NCBI RefSeq assembly: GCF_026343115.1
Contig: NZ_JAPEMC010000005.1
Span: 124,001 to 188,000 of the forward strand
DNA from: Streptomyces sp. NBC_00102
Lineage (GTDB): Bacteria > Actinomycetota > Actinomycetes > Streptomycetales > Streptomycetaceae
Reading direction: 5' to 3'
DNA length: 64,000 bases
Positions 17,853 to 25,668 of this stretch are shown here, piece after piece (positions within the stretch are counted from its first letter, which is position 1; every line of letters starts with the position of its first letter). Both the position numbers and the translations under genes were made by a program. The notes under the pieces were generated by a model. It was not told the DNA's origin, ran no database searches, and saw only the letters and a list, made by a program, of their open reading frames with translations.

Positions 17853-19478
17853 TCAGGCCTGCTGGACGGCGGGGACGCCGTCCTCGACGGCGAGGACGGT
17901 CCGGCTGCTCACCGTGCCGTCCGGCACGGTGACCCGGTCGCAGACCCGGTGGTCGGCCAGCCAGAGATCCGGGGTGATCTCACAACTGACGTAACCGCGC
18001 TGGAAGTTGCCGAACTTCATGTGCGGGTTCTCGGCGAGGAGTGCCTGACCCGTGGCGTCGAGGTCCATTCCGTCCAGTCCGGACGTGATCGACGTGCCCA
18101 CGAACTCGGTCGCCACCGCACGGGAGTCCGGGTCGTGGAAGTCGAGCGCCAGATCGCTCGCGACGCTGCGGTGCAGATCGCCGGCGAGGCTGACGACGTT
18201 ACGGACCCCGCGGTCCGCGATGCCGCCGAGCAGCCGGTCGCGGGAGGCGCTGTACCCGTCCCATGTGTCCATCGGCACGGCCACGTCCGGCCCGTACGTC
18301 GTATCGAGCAGGGTGATGGCCGTCTGGTGTCCGAGGACGTTCCAGCGGGCCCGCGAACCGCTGAGGCCGTCCAGCAGCCAGCGCTCCTGCGGGAATCCGA
18401 GAATGGAACGGGCGGGGTCGGCGGTCGCGGCGTTCGGGGCCTTGGTCCCGTCCCCGTTCGCCTGGTCGTCGCGGTACTGGCGGGTGTCGAGCATCGAGAA
18501 CTCGGCGAGGCGCCCGTAGGAGAGCCGCCGGTACAACTGCATGTCCGGGCCCTCGGGGAACTGCGGCGCGCGCAGCGGCATGTTCTCCCAGTACGCCCGG
18601 AACCCGTTGGCTCTGCGGATCAGGAAGTCGTCCGGGTCGGTACCGTCGGCGGCCAGGTTCGCCCAGTTGTCGACGACCTCGTGGTCGTCGAAGACCACGA
18701 TCCATGGCGCGGAGTGGTGGGCGGCCTGGAGATCGGGGTCGAGCTTGTAGTACGCGTACCGCTGCCGGTAGTCGTCCAGGGTCACTGCCTGGCGGGTGTT
18801 GTGTTCGTCGCCGTCGCCCGGGCGGACGCCCCGGTCGATGCCGAACTCGTAGATGTAGTCCCCGAGGAACAGCACGACGTCGTGGCGCCGGGCCGCCAGG
18901 TCGCGGTGAGCGGTGAACCAGCCCTCCCAGATGGCCTGGCAGGAGGCGAAGGCCAGTGAGAGGCGCGGCAGCAGCTGATGAGCGGCGGGCGCCGTTTTCG
19001 TGCGCCCCACCGGACTGATGAACCCGCCGCAGCGGAACCGGTAGAAGTACTCGCGCCACGGCTCCAGGCCGCGGACGTCGACGTGGGCGGTGTGGTTGAA
19101 CTCGGGGGTCAGCCGGGCCGTGCCGCGCCGCACGATCCTGCGGAACCGCTCGTCGGAGGCGACCTCCCACTGCACGGGGTAGGTCCGCCGGTCCATTCCG
19201 CTGAACGGGGCGAGGGGATCGGGAGCGAGCCGGGTCCACAGGACGACCCCGTCGGGCAGTGGGTCGCCGGAGGCGACACCCAGGGTGAAGGGATCGTTTC
19301 TGAGCCGGGCGGCGGGAGCGGCGGCGGCCTCACCCGCACTGGGCAGGGCACCGGACAGGGCGAGGGCGGCAGCGGCGGCGGTGACGGTGACGAACCGTCG
19401 GCGTGTGGCTGCCGTGAGCGCCGGAGGTGGAGCGAGTCTGGGAGTCACCTCCTCACCACAACGGAGCGCCGTGAACAC
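17853..19478 (-). CDS. phoD: Alkaline phosphatase D family protein
   Basis: A 541-residue PhoD-type phosphodiesterase/phosphatase. A Tat signal (TAATRRRFVTVTAAAAALAL) starts near residue 25. The body has the N-terminal PhoD domain (FTLGVASGDPLPDGVVLWTR) and the metallophosphatase core with metal ligands in FASCQAIWEG, VVLFLGDYIYEFG, VVFDDHEVVDNWANLA and NVVSLAGDLHRSVASDL. It releases phosphate from extracellular phosphodiesters using Ca and Fe. GTG 19478 is chosen because GGGAG lies 7 bases before it; a GTG at 19448 is a second option but its purine-rich site touches the codon. A PHO-box-like repeat lies about 115 bases upstream. A discoidin-like gene follows at once. Confidence 0.9.
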   Translation of the reverse strand: MFTALRCGEEVTPRLAPPPALTAATRRRFVTVTAAAAALALSGALPSAGEAAAAPAARLRNDPFTLGVASGDPLPDGVVLWTRLAPDPLAPFSGMDRRTYPVQWEVASDERFRRIVRRGTARLTPEFNHTAHVDVRGLEPWREYFYRFRCGGFISPVGRTKTAPAAHQLLPRLSLAFASCQAIWEGWFTAHRDLAARRHDVVLFLGDYIYEFGIDRGVRPGDGDEHNTRQAVTLDDYRQRYAYYKLDPDLQAAHHSAPWIVVFDDHEVVDNWANLAADGTDPDDFLIRRANGFRAYWENMPLRAPQFPEGPDMQLYRRLSYGRLAEFSMLDTRQYRDDQANGDGTKAPNAATADPARSILGFPQERWLLDGLSGSRARWNVLGHQTAITLLDTTYGPDVAVPMDTWDGYSASRDRLLGGIADRGVRNVVSLAGDLHRSVASDLALDFHDPDSRAVATEFVGTSITSGLDGMDLDATGQALLAENPHMKFGNFQRGYVSCEITPDLWLADHRVCDRVTVPDGTVSSRTVLAVEDGVPAVQQA

Positions 19479-19591
19479 AGGGCGTCTCCCGGGAGACCGT
19501 CTACGGGCGATGAGCCGACTCCTTATTGTCAGGGACCCGACAGCCTTGCCAGGGGTGTCGTGGGGATGGCCGGCAGGCGGCGGTCTCGGGC

Positions 19592-19609
19592 CGTTGACCC
19601 CTCGTGAAC
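19592..19609 (-). promoter_or_regulatory. Possible PHO box upstream of phoD
   Basis: On the minus strand, GTTCACG (19609-19603) and GTCAACG (19598-19592) are spaced 11 bases apart, as in PhoP-binding direct repeats (consensus GTTCACC, 11-bp period). The first unit matches 6 of 7 positions and the second only 4 of 7. The distance to phoD is suitable. PhoP control of phoD is established in Streptomyces, but this site is inferred. Confidence 0.4.
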
Positions 19610-19682
19610 TATATGAATGCGCGGCCATTTTTTGCTCACGAACGCGCGCCCTACGCGCAAGGAACTCATCCCTACCCCTGTC

Positions 19683-19727
19683 CAGAACCAGATGTTCTGC
19701 AGTCGTCCTTCGGACAGCTGGTCCGAA
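19683..19727. promoter_or_regulatory. Two adjacent dyads upstream of the XRE-TIR operon
   Basis: CAGAAC-cagat-GTTCTG (19683-19699) and TTCGGAC-agctg-GTCCGAA (19709-19727) are perfect 6- and 7-bp inverted repeats with 5-base spacers, 27 bases apart centre to centre. They lie about 200 bases before the XRE gene and could be operators for it or for phoD. The 19479-19920 region is otherwise free of genes. Confidence 0.45.
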
Positions 19728-19849
19728 AGGCGGCGTTCCGGCGCCAGTCTGCGCGAGTTTGGATGCGCGACTCCTGATCCTTTTCCGGGAACGGCCTTTA
19801 GCCGGCCTCGCCGAAGGAGAAGGAAACGGGAAACAGTATCGATCGGCTT

Positions 19850-19905
19850 GTCCATCCAGCAGGTGCTGCCGCAGAGTTTCGTGCGGGCCCTCCGCCTGGA
19901 TGGAC
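19850..19905. promoter_or_regulatory. Inverted repeat in the leader of the XRE gene
   Basis: GTCCATCCAG (19850-19859) and CTGGATGGAC (19896-19905) are perfect 10-bp arms with a 36-base spacer, ending 15 bases before the start codon and just before the GGGAG ribosome site. It could fold in mRNA or be a paired operator for autoregulation by the XRE protein. Confidence 0.5.
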
Positions 19906-19920
19906 GGTTAGGGAGTACTC

Positions 19921-21213
19921 ATGCCCCTGCTGTCCACCGCGTTCGGTGAGGAACTGAGGAGGCGTCGTCTGGACGCCGGACTCAGTCTCACGGCACTGTC
20001 CGCGGCCGTGCACTACAGCAAAGCGCAGTTGAGCAAGGTCGAGCGGGGGATCAAAGTGCCCAGTCGCGATCTCGTTCGTCTGTGTGATGCCGCGCTCCGG
20101 GCCGACGGGGCACTGATTTCCTGCGGGGCGACAAGTACCGGGCCGCAACTGGGCGGTCCTGTGCCGGATGCGAGCGATGAGGAGGAATGGACGATGCAAC
20201 TGTCACCGGATGGCCCGAGCTGGTTTCAGCCTGTCGGACGGCGGCAGATCGTGAGCGCCGGCGCCGCCTCGCTGCTGAGAGTGCGGATGGGGGGAGAGAG
20301 CCCTGTCGGTCCGGCCGCGGGTGCCGGGATGCTGGAAGCCTCCCGTTCTCTGTTCACGCAGTACCGGAGGATGGGCCAGAGCGTCGAGCCGGGCTTTCTG
20401 CTGCCAGGTCTGATCGCCCAGACCCATACTCTGCGAGCACTTTCCGCCCATGCCGACAGGGACACACGGCAGGAGCTGCTGGCGCTCGGCTCGCGGTATG
20501 CCGAGTATGTCGGCTGGCTGGTACAGGAGTCGGGCGACGACCAGGCGGCACTGTGGTGGACGCAGCGTGCGGTCGATCTCGCGGAGGCCAGTGGGGACCG
20601 GGATCTGGGCGGATACGCGCTGGTCCGCAGGGCTCTGGTCACGCTCTACCAGGACGACGCCGAGCAGACGGTGGCCCTGGCACAGAAGGCGCAGAACGGT
20701 GCGCTGCCGCCTCGGATCCGTGGTCTGGCCGCGCAGCGTGAGGCGCAGGGCCACGCACTCGCAGGTGATCGGGACGCATGCCTGCGCGCACTGGATCGTG
20801 CGCGTGGGCTCCTCGCGCGCCAAGAGGACAGCCCCGGCGCGCTGGTCATCGGCAGCATGCACCTGCCGGACTCGGTGGGCATGGTCATGGGCTGGTGTCT
20901 GGTCGACCTCGGGCGACCGGGGCAGGCGGCCGATGAGCTGGACCGGCAGCTTGCTCAGGTGTCCGACGACGCGTTGCGGACGAGGGTGCGGTACGGCGTA
21001 CGTCGTGCGCTCGCCTGTGCCGCGGACGGGCAGATCGACCGGGCCTGCGCGCTGACGGAGCCGCTGCTCGACGGGGTGGAGGCGGTGCGATCGGCGACTG
21101 TGACGATCGACCTGCGGCGTCTCGCACGTGTTCTGGCCCGCTATCCGGACCATCCATCCGTGCGCCGACTGGGGCCGCGGCTGGGCGCTTTGTCATATTT
21201 CCGTAACTTCTGA
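19921..21213 (+). CDS. XRE-family regulator with C-terminal TPR-like region
   Basis: A 430-residue protein. Residues 7-62 form a Cro/C1-type helix-turn-helix (FGEELRRRRLDAGLSLTALS, HYSKAQLSKVERGIKVPSR). The remainder is helical with TPR-like units (for example DDQAALWWTQRAVDLAEASG, and AQREAQGHALAGDRDACLRA). In Streptomyces this layout is common for pathway-linked regulators whose repeats may bind a peptide or protein signal. A GGGAG site lies 6 bases before the ATG. The stop is 16 bases before the TIR gene, so it heads a five-gene operon; it may control the operon or act as its sensor. I cannot assign a ligand. Codon use is less GC-extreme than in most neighbours. Confidence 0.82.
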   Translation: MPLLSTAFGEELRRRRLDAGLSLTALSAAVHYSKAQLSKVERGIKVPSRDLVRLCDAALRADGALISCGATSTGPQLGGPVPDASDEEEWTMQLSPDGPSWFQPVGRRQIVSAGAASLLRVRMGGESPVGPAAGAGMLEASRSLFTQYRRMGQSVEPGFLLPGLIAQTHTLRALSAHADRDTRQELLALGSRYAEYVGWLVQESGDDQAALWWTQRAVDLAEASGDRDLGGYALVRRALVTLYQDDAEQTVALAQKAQNGALPPRIRGLAAQREAQGHALAGDRDACLRALDRARGLLARQEDSPGALVIGSMHLPDSVGMVMGWCLVDLGRPGQAADELDRQLAQVSDDALRTRVRYGVRRALACAADGQIDRACALTEPLLDGVEAVRSATVTIDLRRLARVLARYPDHPSVRRLGPRLGALSYFRNF

Positions 21214-21229
21214 GAGAAGAGGAACCATC

Positions 21230-21985
21230 ATGACGGACGTATTCATCAACTACCGCACCGGAGACGGCGAGATGACCGCGGCACTGATCGACCAGGAACT
21301 TTCGCGTCGCTTCGGCAAGGATCGCATCTTCCGGGCATCGAAGTCCGTCTTACCCGGCCGGGCGTATCCCAAGGAGCTCCTGGACGGTCTGCGCAGCTGC
21401 GCCGTCCTGCTGGCCGTCATCGGGCCCGACTGGACGAACTTCCAGGCCCGGCTGCGCGATCCGGAAGACTGGGTACGCAAGGAGATCGAGGAGATGTTGT
21501 CGCGTGAGATCCCCATCGTTCCCGTATTGGACGGCCGCAAGACGGATCGGCTGAACAGGGCCGACCTGCCCGATGAACTGGCCCAGCTCGCGGAACTCCA
21601 GTCCATCGTCTTCGGGACACACGACGTCGAAGCAGGTCTGAAGCGCCTGGGCGACGTGGTCGCCGACATGGTCCCGGGACTGCGCGAGCTGGACCGGGAC
21701 GCGGTCTCCCCGCTCGTACCGAACACCGTGACCAACTCGATCGGTGATGTGGGCGGCACAGCCGTCCAGAGCCGCGACTTCACGGGTGACGTCGGCGGCA
21801 CCGTCATCAAGGGCACCCACGGCCCCGTTCACACGGGTGGCGGAGACATCTACCAGAACTCCCACCACGTTTCGGGCGGCCGGCATTTCTCCGGCGACGG
21901 AATGACGTACTTCGAGGGCGACAATCACGGCGGCGTTCAGCACCGATTCGGGGAATCGGGCAGGCGTGAGGACGACAACCGGTGA
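21230..21985 (+). CDS. TIR-domain protein with Gly-rich C-terminal repeats
   Basis: A 251-residue protein. Residues 1-130 form a TIR domain: box 1 VFINYRTGDGE (4-14), IFRASKSVLPGRAYPKEL (33-50), LLAVIGPDW (60-68), DWVRKEIEEML (80-90) with the Glu of the W-x-x-x-E element expected at the NADase site (E85), and IPIVPVLDG. Bacterial TIR domains often cleave NAD or make signalling nucleotides; activity here is inferred. Residues 170-240 are Gly-rich with repeats (GDVGGTAVQ, GDVGGTVIK) and the motif GPVHTGGGDIY. Codon 41 is TTA (21350-21352), rare in Streptomyces and read by the bldA tRNA. An AGAAGAGGAA site precedes ATG 21230. The stop overlaps the next gene (GTGA). Confidence 0.88.
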   Translation: MTDVFINYRTGDGEMTAALIDQELSRRFGKDRIFRASKSVLPGRAYPKELLDGLRSCAVLLAVIGPDWTNFQARLRDPEDWVRKEIEEMLSREIPIVPVLDGRKTDRLNRADLPDELAQLAELQSIVFGTHDVEAGLKRLGDVVADMVPGLRELDRDAVSPLVPNTVTNSIGDVGGTAVQSRDFTGDVGGTVIKGTHGPVHTGGGDIYQNSHHVSGGRHFSGDGMTYFEGDNHGGVQHRFGESGRREDDNR

Positions 21986-23943
21986 GTGCTCACAGCCGTA
22001 TCGACAACGCGCGGGGCCCGGTGCACTCCGGTAGTGGTGACATCCACGTCCACGCGGCTCCCGATCCTCGGGAGGCCGACGGGCCGTCCTTCCGCCGCAT
22101 CGCCGACGACCAGCTCGCCTGGCTGAGGCGTGTCCTGGTGGCCCCGGACGGCATGGGGGAGGCCCGCTCGAGACTCGCCCGCACCGGTACGGTGATCCTG
22201 GACGGAGCCCCGGGGAGCGGCCGTACCTCCGCTGCCCGAGTGCTTCTGCGTGAGTATCAGCGGGACGCCGGCGTACTGCACGAACTCCTGCCCGGCGAAG
22301 ACGATGAACTGTCCCTTCGTGACCCGGACCTGGTCGGTACCGGTGACCGGCTGCTGCTCGACCTGTCCGCGGCCGATTCCGTCCGATGGGCCGCGGCTCA
22401 GGCCGACCTCCCCGCTCTCCGTAAAACGGTCCACGAACAGGACGCGCACCTCGTGGTCGTGATGCTGCACGGCGGGGCCCTGGACGCCGATCTTCAGCAC
22501 TACCGGGTCGAGATCGGGCGCCCACGAGGCACCAGGGTCCTGCGGCGCCACCTACGCACGCACGGTGTGCCCTACGAGCAGTACAGGCGGCCCGACCCCA
22601 GCCTCGCCAGTCTCCTGGAGCAAGGGACGATGAGGGAGATCGCCGACTTCGCCGACCTGGTGCGACGAGCCCGTGAGACCGCGCGCCCTGGCGACGGGTA
22701 CACGCAGTGGTGCGCCTCTGCCCGGAAGGCACAAGCGGATCGTCGGAAGGAGGTGGCCGCGCTCTTCGCCCAGTTGCGGGAAGGCTCTCAGAGGGCACTC
22801 CTGATCAGCGTCTCGATGCTGCACGGCGCCCACGCCGACGTCATTCACCGCATGACCCGGCTGCTGCTGCGTACCGCGGGTTCTCCCGACGACGATCTTC
22901 CGCTCCTCCAGCACAAGGACCTTGCCGAGCGGTTGGCGGAGGTCTCCGCCGAGGCAGGGCCCGACGGTCATGTCCGGTTCACCGAACTCGACCACGACAC
23001 CGCGGTCCGCACTCACGTCTGGGACCACCTGCCCGACCTGCGCCGGCACTTGGGTACTTGGACCGCGCTGACGGTGGACGCCGGCGACCCTCTCCTCACG
23101 AGGGAGCTCCGCGACAGGCTGGTGGCGCAACTGGCGGGGGAGTACCTACGGACCGGCAACCGCGCGGGGCTGGCGTCACTCGCGGAGAGCTGGAGCTCCA
23201 GAGGCACCAGCCGGGCCGGACAGGAGGCGGCCGTCCACGCGCTCACCTGCGGACTGGTGGCTCCCGGACACGGAAGTGCCTTTCGGCAGAAGGTCTATCA
23301 GTGGTGCGTCCAGAAGCCGCCCGACGCGGAGTTCGCCCAAGTCCTCATTCGAGTCTGCGCCGATGTCATCGCGGTCAGCCACCCCGATCAGGCGATGCTG
23401 CGGCTGTACCACCTGGCCCGCCGTGAGCAGGGAACCGGCCGTGCCCGCGAAGCACTGTGCGACCTTGTGGCAACCAGTCCCCGGCTGCGCAGGAGACTGC
23501 TCGACCGGCTCGCACGACAGAGGCACACACCTGCCGAGATGGGCATCTTCCTGAGTGTCTGCGACCCGGGACCGCTGATCGGTCCGTACGGCCACGCCCA
23601 CGGGCTGGTGGAGGAGCCCGGGACTCAAGACTCTCTGACAACGTGTTGGAATGCCGTGCTGAGCGGACTCCCTCGCGAGACCTGGCAGTCGTCCGTGGTG
23701 GGCTGGCTGCACCACGCGGCCCTGCTCGAACGCCGGGGCGACATCCTGCTTGACCTTCTGGTGGCGGCAGCCGGCAGGTGCGATGGGCGCGGCGCCACCT
23801 TCGCCGCGCTCTACGCGAGCGCACGTGAGGCCGAGCGCACGTCTCCGGCCGGGCCCTCACGCGCCGCAGCCGCCTCCGACCGGCTTCTTCAGAAAATCAG
23901 CATCGCCCAGGGCATCGGCCCACTCACCTCACCGTCACCGTAA
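21982..23943 (+). CDS. P-loop NTPase-like protein of a TIR-linked operon
   Basis: A 653-residue protein. The first 25 residues carry GPVHSGSGDIHVH, nearly the same motif as in the TIR protein. A Walker A motif GAPGSGRTS lies at residues 75-83, a Walker B-like strand RLLLDLS at 123-129 and a further strand HLVVVML at 156-162, so an ATP- or GTP-binding domain covers about residues 65-230. The remaining 400 residues are helical, with no domain I can name (LLRTAGSPDDDLPLLQHKDL, YLRTGNRAGLASLAESWSSR). The GTG start overlaps the TIR stop by 4 bases, which implies coupled expression. It could be a STAND-like sensor or an effector scaffold; I do not know its activity. Confidence 0.8.
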   Translation: MSAHSRIDNARGPVHSGSGDIHVHAAPDPREADGPSFRRIADDQLAWLRRVLVAPDGMGEARSRLARTGTVILDGAPGSGRTSAARVLLREYQRDAGVLHELLPGEDDELSLRDPDLVGTGDRLLLDLSAADSVRWAAAQADLPALRKTVHEQDAHLVVVMLHGGALDADLQHYRVEIGRPRGTRVLRRHLRTHGVPYEQYRRPDPSLASLLEQGTMREIADFADLVRRARETARPGDGYTQWCASARKAQADRRKEVAALFAQLREGSQRALLISVSMLHGAHADVIHRMTRLLLRTAGSPDDDLPLLQHKDLAERLAEVSAEAGPDGHVRFTELDHDTAVRTHVWDHLPDLRRHLGTWTALTVDAGDPLLTRELRDRLVAQLAGEYLRTGNRAGLASLAESWSSRGTSRAGQEAAVHALTCGLVAPGHGSAFRQKVYQWCVQKPPDAEFAQVLIRVCADVIAVSHPDQAMLRLYHLARREQGTGRAREALCDLVATSPRLRRRLLDRLARQRHTPAEMGIFLSVCDPGPLIGPYGHAHGLVEEPGTQDSLTTCWNAVLSGLPRETWQSSVVGWLHHAALLERRGDILLDLLVAAAGRCDGRGATFAALYASAREAERTSPAGPSRAAAASDRLLQKISIAQGIGPLTSPSP

Positions 23944-23966
23944 GAACCAGTCAGGGAGACCTCGCA

Positions 23967-25034
23967 GTGACGACCGGAAGCAAGACGACCACCGTCTTCC
24001 TCACCATCATCCTGGGACTGCTCATGACCATCCTCGGAGTCACGCAGCAGTGGCCCGCATGGGCTTGGCCTGCTCTCGTGACATTCCTCGTCCTGATCCC
24101 GGCTGTAGCCTTCGAAGCCGCCCGGCGGCGCAGGGGCCATGTGCCGGTCCGCTTCGAGGAACAACTCACGGCAGCCCCCATCGAACGCCAGGAACAACAG
24201 GTCAGACATGTCTCCCTACCGAGCCTCTGGGCCGATTACGACTTTCTGATCTCCGCGACCGTTCGGTGGCACCTTCTCGACACCTCCGACCGCGATCCCG
24301 TGCTCAACCCTGCCGGCCTCGCGGTCGAGGCGGTTCTCGCCCGCGCCCGGGCTGTCACCGAACAACGAGAGCCCATGCGTGCTTCCTTCGTCCAGCACGA
24401 ACTGAACGGCTGTCTCGGCCACATGCTCCCGGACGGCAGCGGCCACCTCCGCGCGATGGCCGAGAACGTGACGCTCACTCTCCACCAGCACGATCAGGAG
24501 CGTCTGGACAGCCTCGCCGGTGTCCGTAAGGACAAGGCGGTCTGGGAGCACCAGCGCACGTACGAGCAGAGCAAGCGCAAGTACCTGGGCGAGGACGTAC
24601 TCAAGGACACCGGCAGCGCCGTGGTGTGGTGGCTCGCCAAGAACGACGATCAAGTGGAGAAGACGGTCGCTGATCTCGGTCTCCTCGCGCAGCTCACCTC
24701 CGCGGCGAACGACACCGCTGTCCCCGAACTGCTGCGCGACCTCTTTCCCCAGCCGCGCGAAGAGCATGACGTCCTCGATGAGCAAGTCCTCCGCGTAGAG
24801 GCGCCCACGGTCGCGGACCACTTCGCGGAGGGTTTGGACGCCATGGACTTCCCGCAGGGAGACGTTCGGCGCAGCATGCTGGCCAAGCAACTGGCGGACA
24901 TCATGCGGACTCAGGAGCAGCACGAAGCGGCCGACGACCTGGTCCACCGCTTCGACCCACCCGCCACCTTCACCCCGAACCGCACGGCTTCGCCGGGACA
25001 GACCGACGCAGAGACCGATACGGACCGGTTCTGA
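23967..25034 (+). CDS. Membrane-anchored helical protein of the TIR operon
   Basis: A 355-residue protein with two membrane helices at the N-terminus (about 9-25 and 33-49) followed by Arg-rich residues, so the rest is cytoplasmic. The body is helical and charged (RERLDSL-type segments; LRAMAENVTLTLHQHDQERL, YEQSKRKYLGEDVLKDTG, SAVVWWLAKNDDQVEKTV). It faintly recalls SPFH/band-7 scaffolds but I would not assign it. A GGGAG site is 6-10 bases before the GTG start, and the gene follows the P-loop gene by 23 bases. As the only membrane protein of the operon it could anchor the system or form its pore or envelope-acting part. It lacks the shared Gly-rich motif. Confidence 0.75.
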   Translation: MTTGSKTTTVFLTIILGLLMTILGVTQQWPAWAWPALVTFLVLIPAVAFEAARRRRGHVPVRFEEQLTAAPIERQEQQVRHVSLPSLWADYDFLISATVRWHLLDTSDRDPVLNPAGLAVEAVLARARAVTEQREPMRASFVQHELNGCLGHMLPDGSGHLRAMAENVTLTLHQHDQERLDSLAGVRKDKAVWEHQRTYEQSKRKYLGEDVLKDTGSAVVWWLAKNDDQVEKTVADLGLLAQLTSAANDTAVPELLRDLFPQPREEHDVLDEQVLRVEAPTVADHFAEGLDAMDFPQGDVRRSMLAKQLADIMRTQEQHEAADDLVHRFDPPATFTPNRTASPGQTDAETDTDRF

Positions 25035-25053
25035 CCACACGTGAGGAAGAGCC

Positions 25054-25515
25054 ATGGACACCGAATTCGCCACCCTCGCGGCGTCCGGAGCGACGACGCT
25101 GGTCTCGCTCATGGTCACCGACTCTTGGACACAAGTGCGTGAGCTCTTCGCGAGGCTGCTCTCGCCCACCGCTCCCACCGTGGTCGCCGACCTGGACGGC
25201 GCCCGGGACAGGGTGCTCGCTGCCGACGCGGGCACCAGCGCACGGACGGTGCGGGAGGTCACGGCGCAGTGGCACGTACACCTGCATCACCTCTTGCGGA
25301 CCGGCTCCGTGACCAGTGAGGAGCTGCGTGACGTGCTGGCACTGCTGCGGCAATTCGACGTGCCGGCCCGACTCCCTGCTGTCGTGCACAACGACATCAA
25401 TGGTGGAGTCCAGCATGGGCCGGTGATCCAGGCCGGCCACGTGTCGGGACTCACCCTCCACACACGGGACCAGTCCCCTGCCGTCGGGCCCTCGGAGTCC
25501 GCCCCCACGCGGTGA
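25054..25515 (+). CDS. Small protein with the operon-specific Gly-rich tail
   Basis: A 153-residue protein of unknown function. The N-terminal half (FATLAASGATTLVSLMVTDS, then WTQVRELFARLL) is a helical segment of a kind common in small Streptomyces proteins next to NTPase and TIR genes. The tail carries NDINGGVQHGPVIQAGHVSG (residues 113-132), which echoes both GPVHTGGGD and GGVQH in the TIR protein. It begins 20 bases after the previous stop with a GAGGAAGAG site, closing the operon before a strong terminator. It may be an adaptor that binds the TIR and P-loop proteins through the common motif. Confidence 0.75.
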   Translation: MDTEFATLAASGATTLVSLMVTDSWTQVRELFARLLSPTAPTVVADLDGARDRVLAADAGTSARTVREVTAQWHVHLHHLLRTGSVTSEELRDVLALLRQFDVPARLPAVVHNDINGGVQHGPVIQAGHVSGLTLHTRDQSPAVGPSESAPTR

Positions 25516-25567
25516 GGCGGGCCCCAGCCGCCCGAGGGGTCTGAGCCGACCTTGACGGAGAAGAGCC

Positions 25568-25619
25568 CGAACGCGCCCCGTCGCCCAGCACTCAGGTGCC
25601 GGAGGACGGGGCGCGTTCG
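25568..25619. terminator. Bidirectional terminator hairpin
   Basis: Perfect 15-bp inverted repeat (25568-25582 and 25605-25619, CGAACGCGCCCCGTC) with a 22-base loop, closing the TIR operon and the convergent lipase gene. Confidence 0.88.
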
Positions 25620-25668
25620 CTCGCGGAGGGGGCGGCCCCGCCCGGACCCCGGGGCGGGCCGCCGGCGG

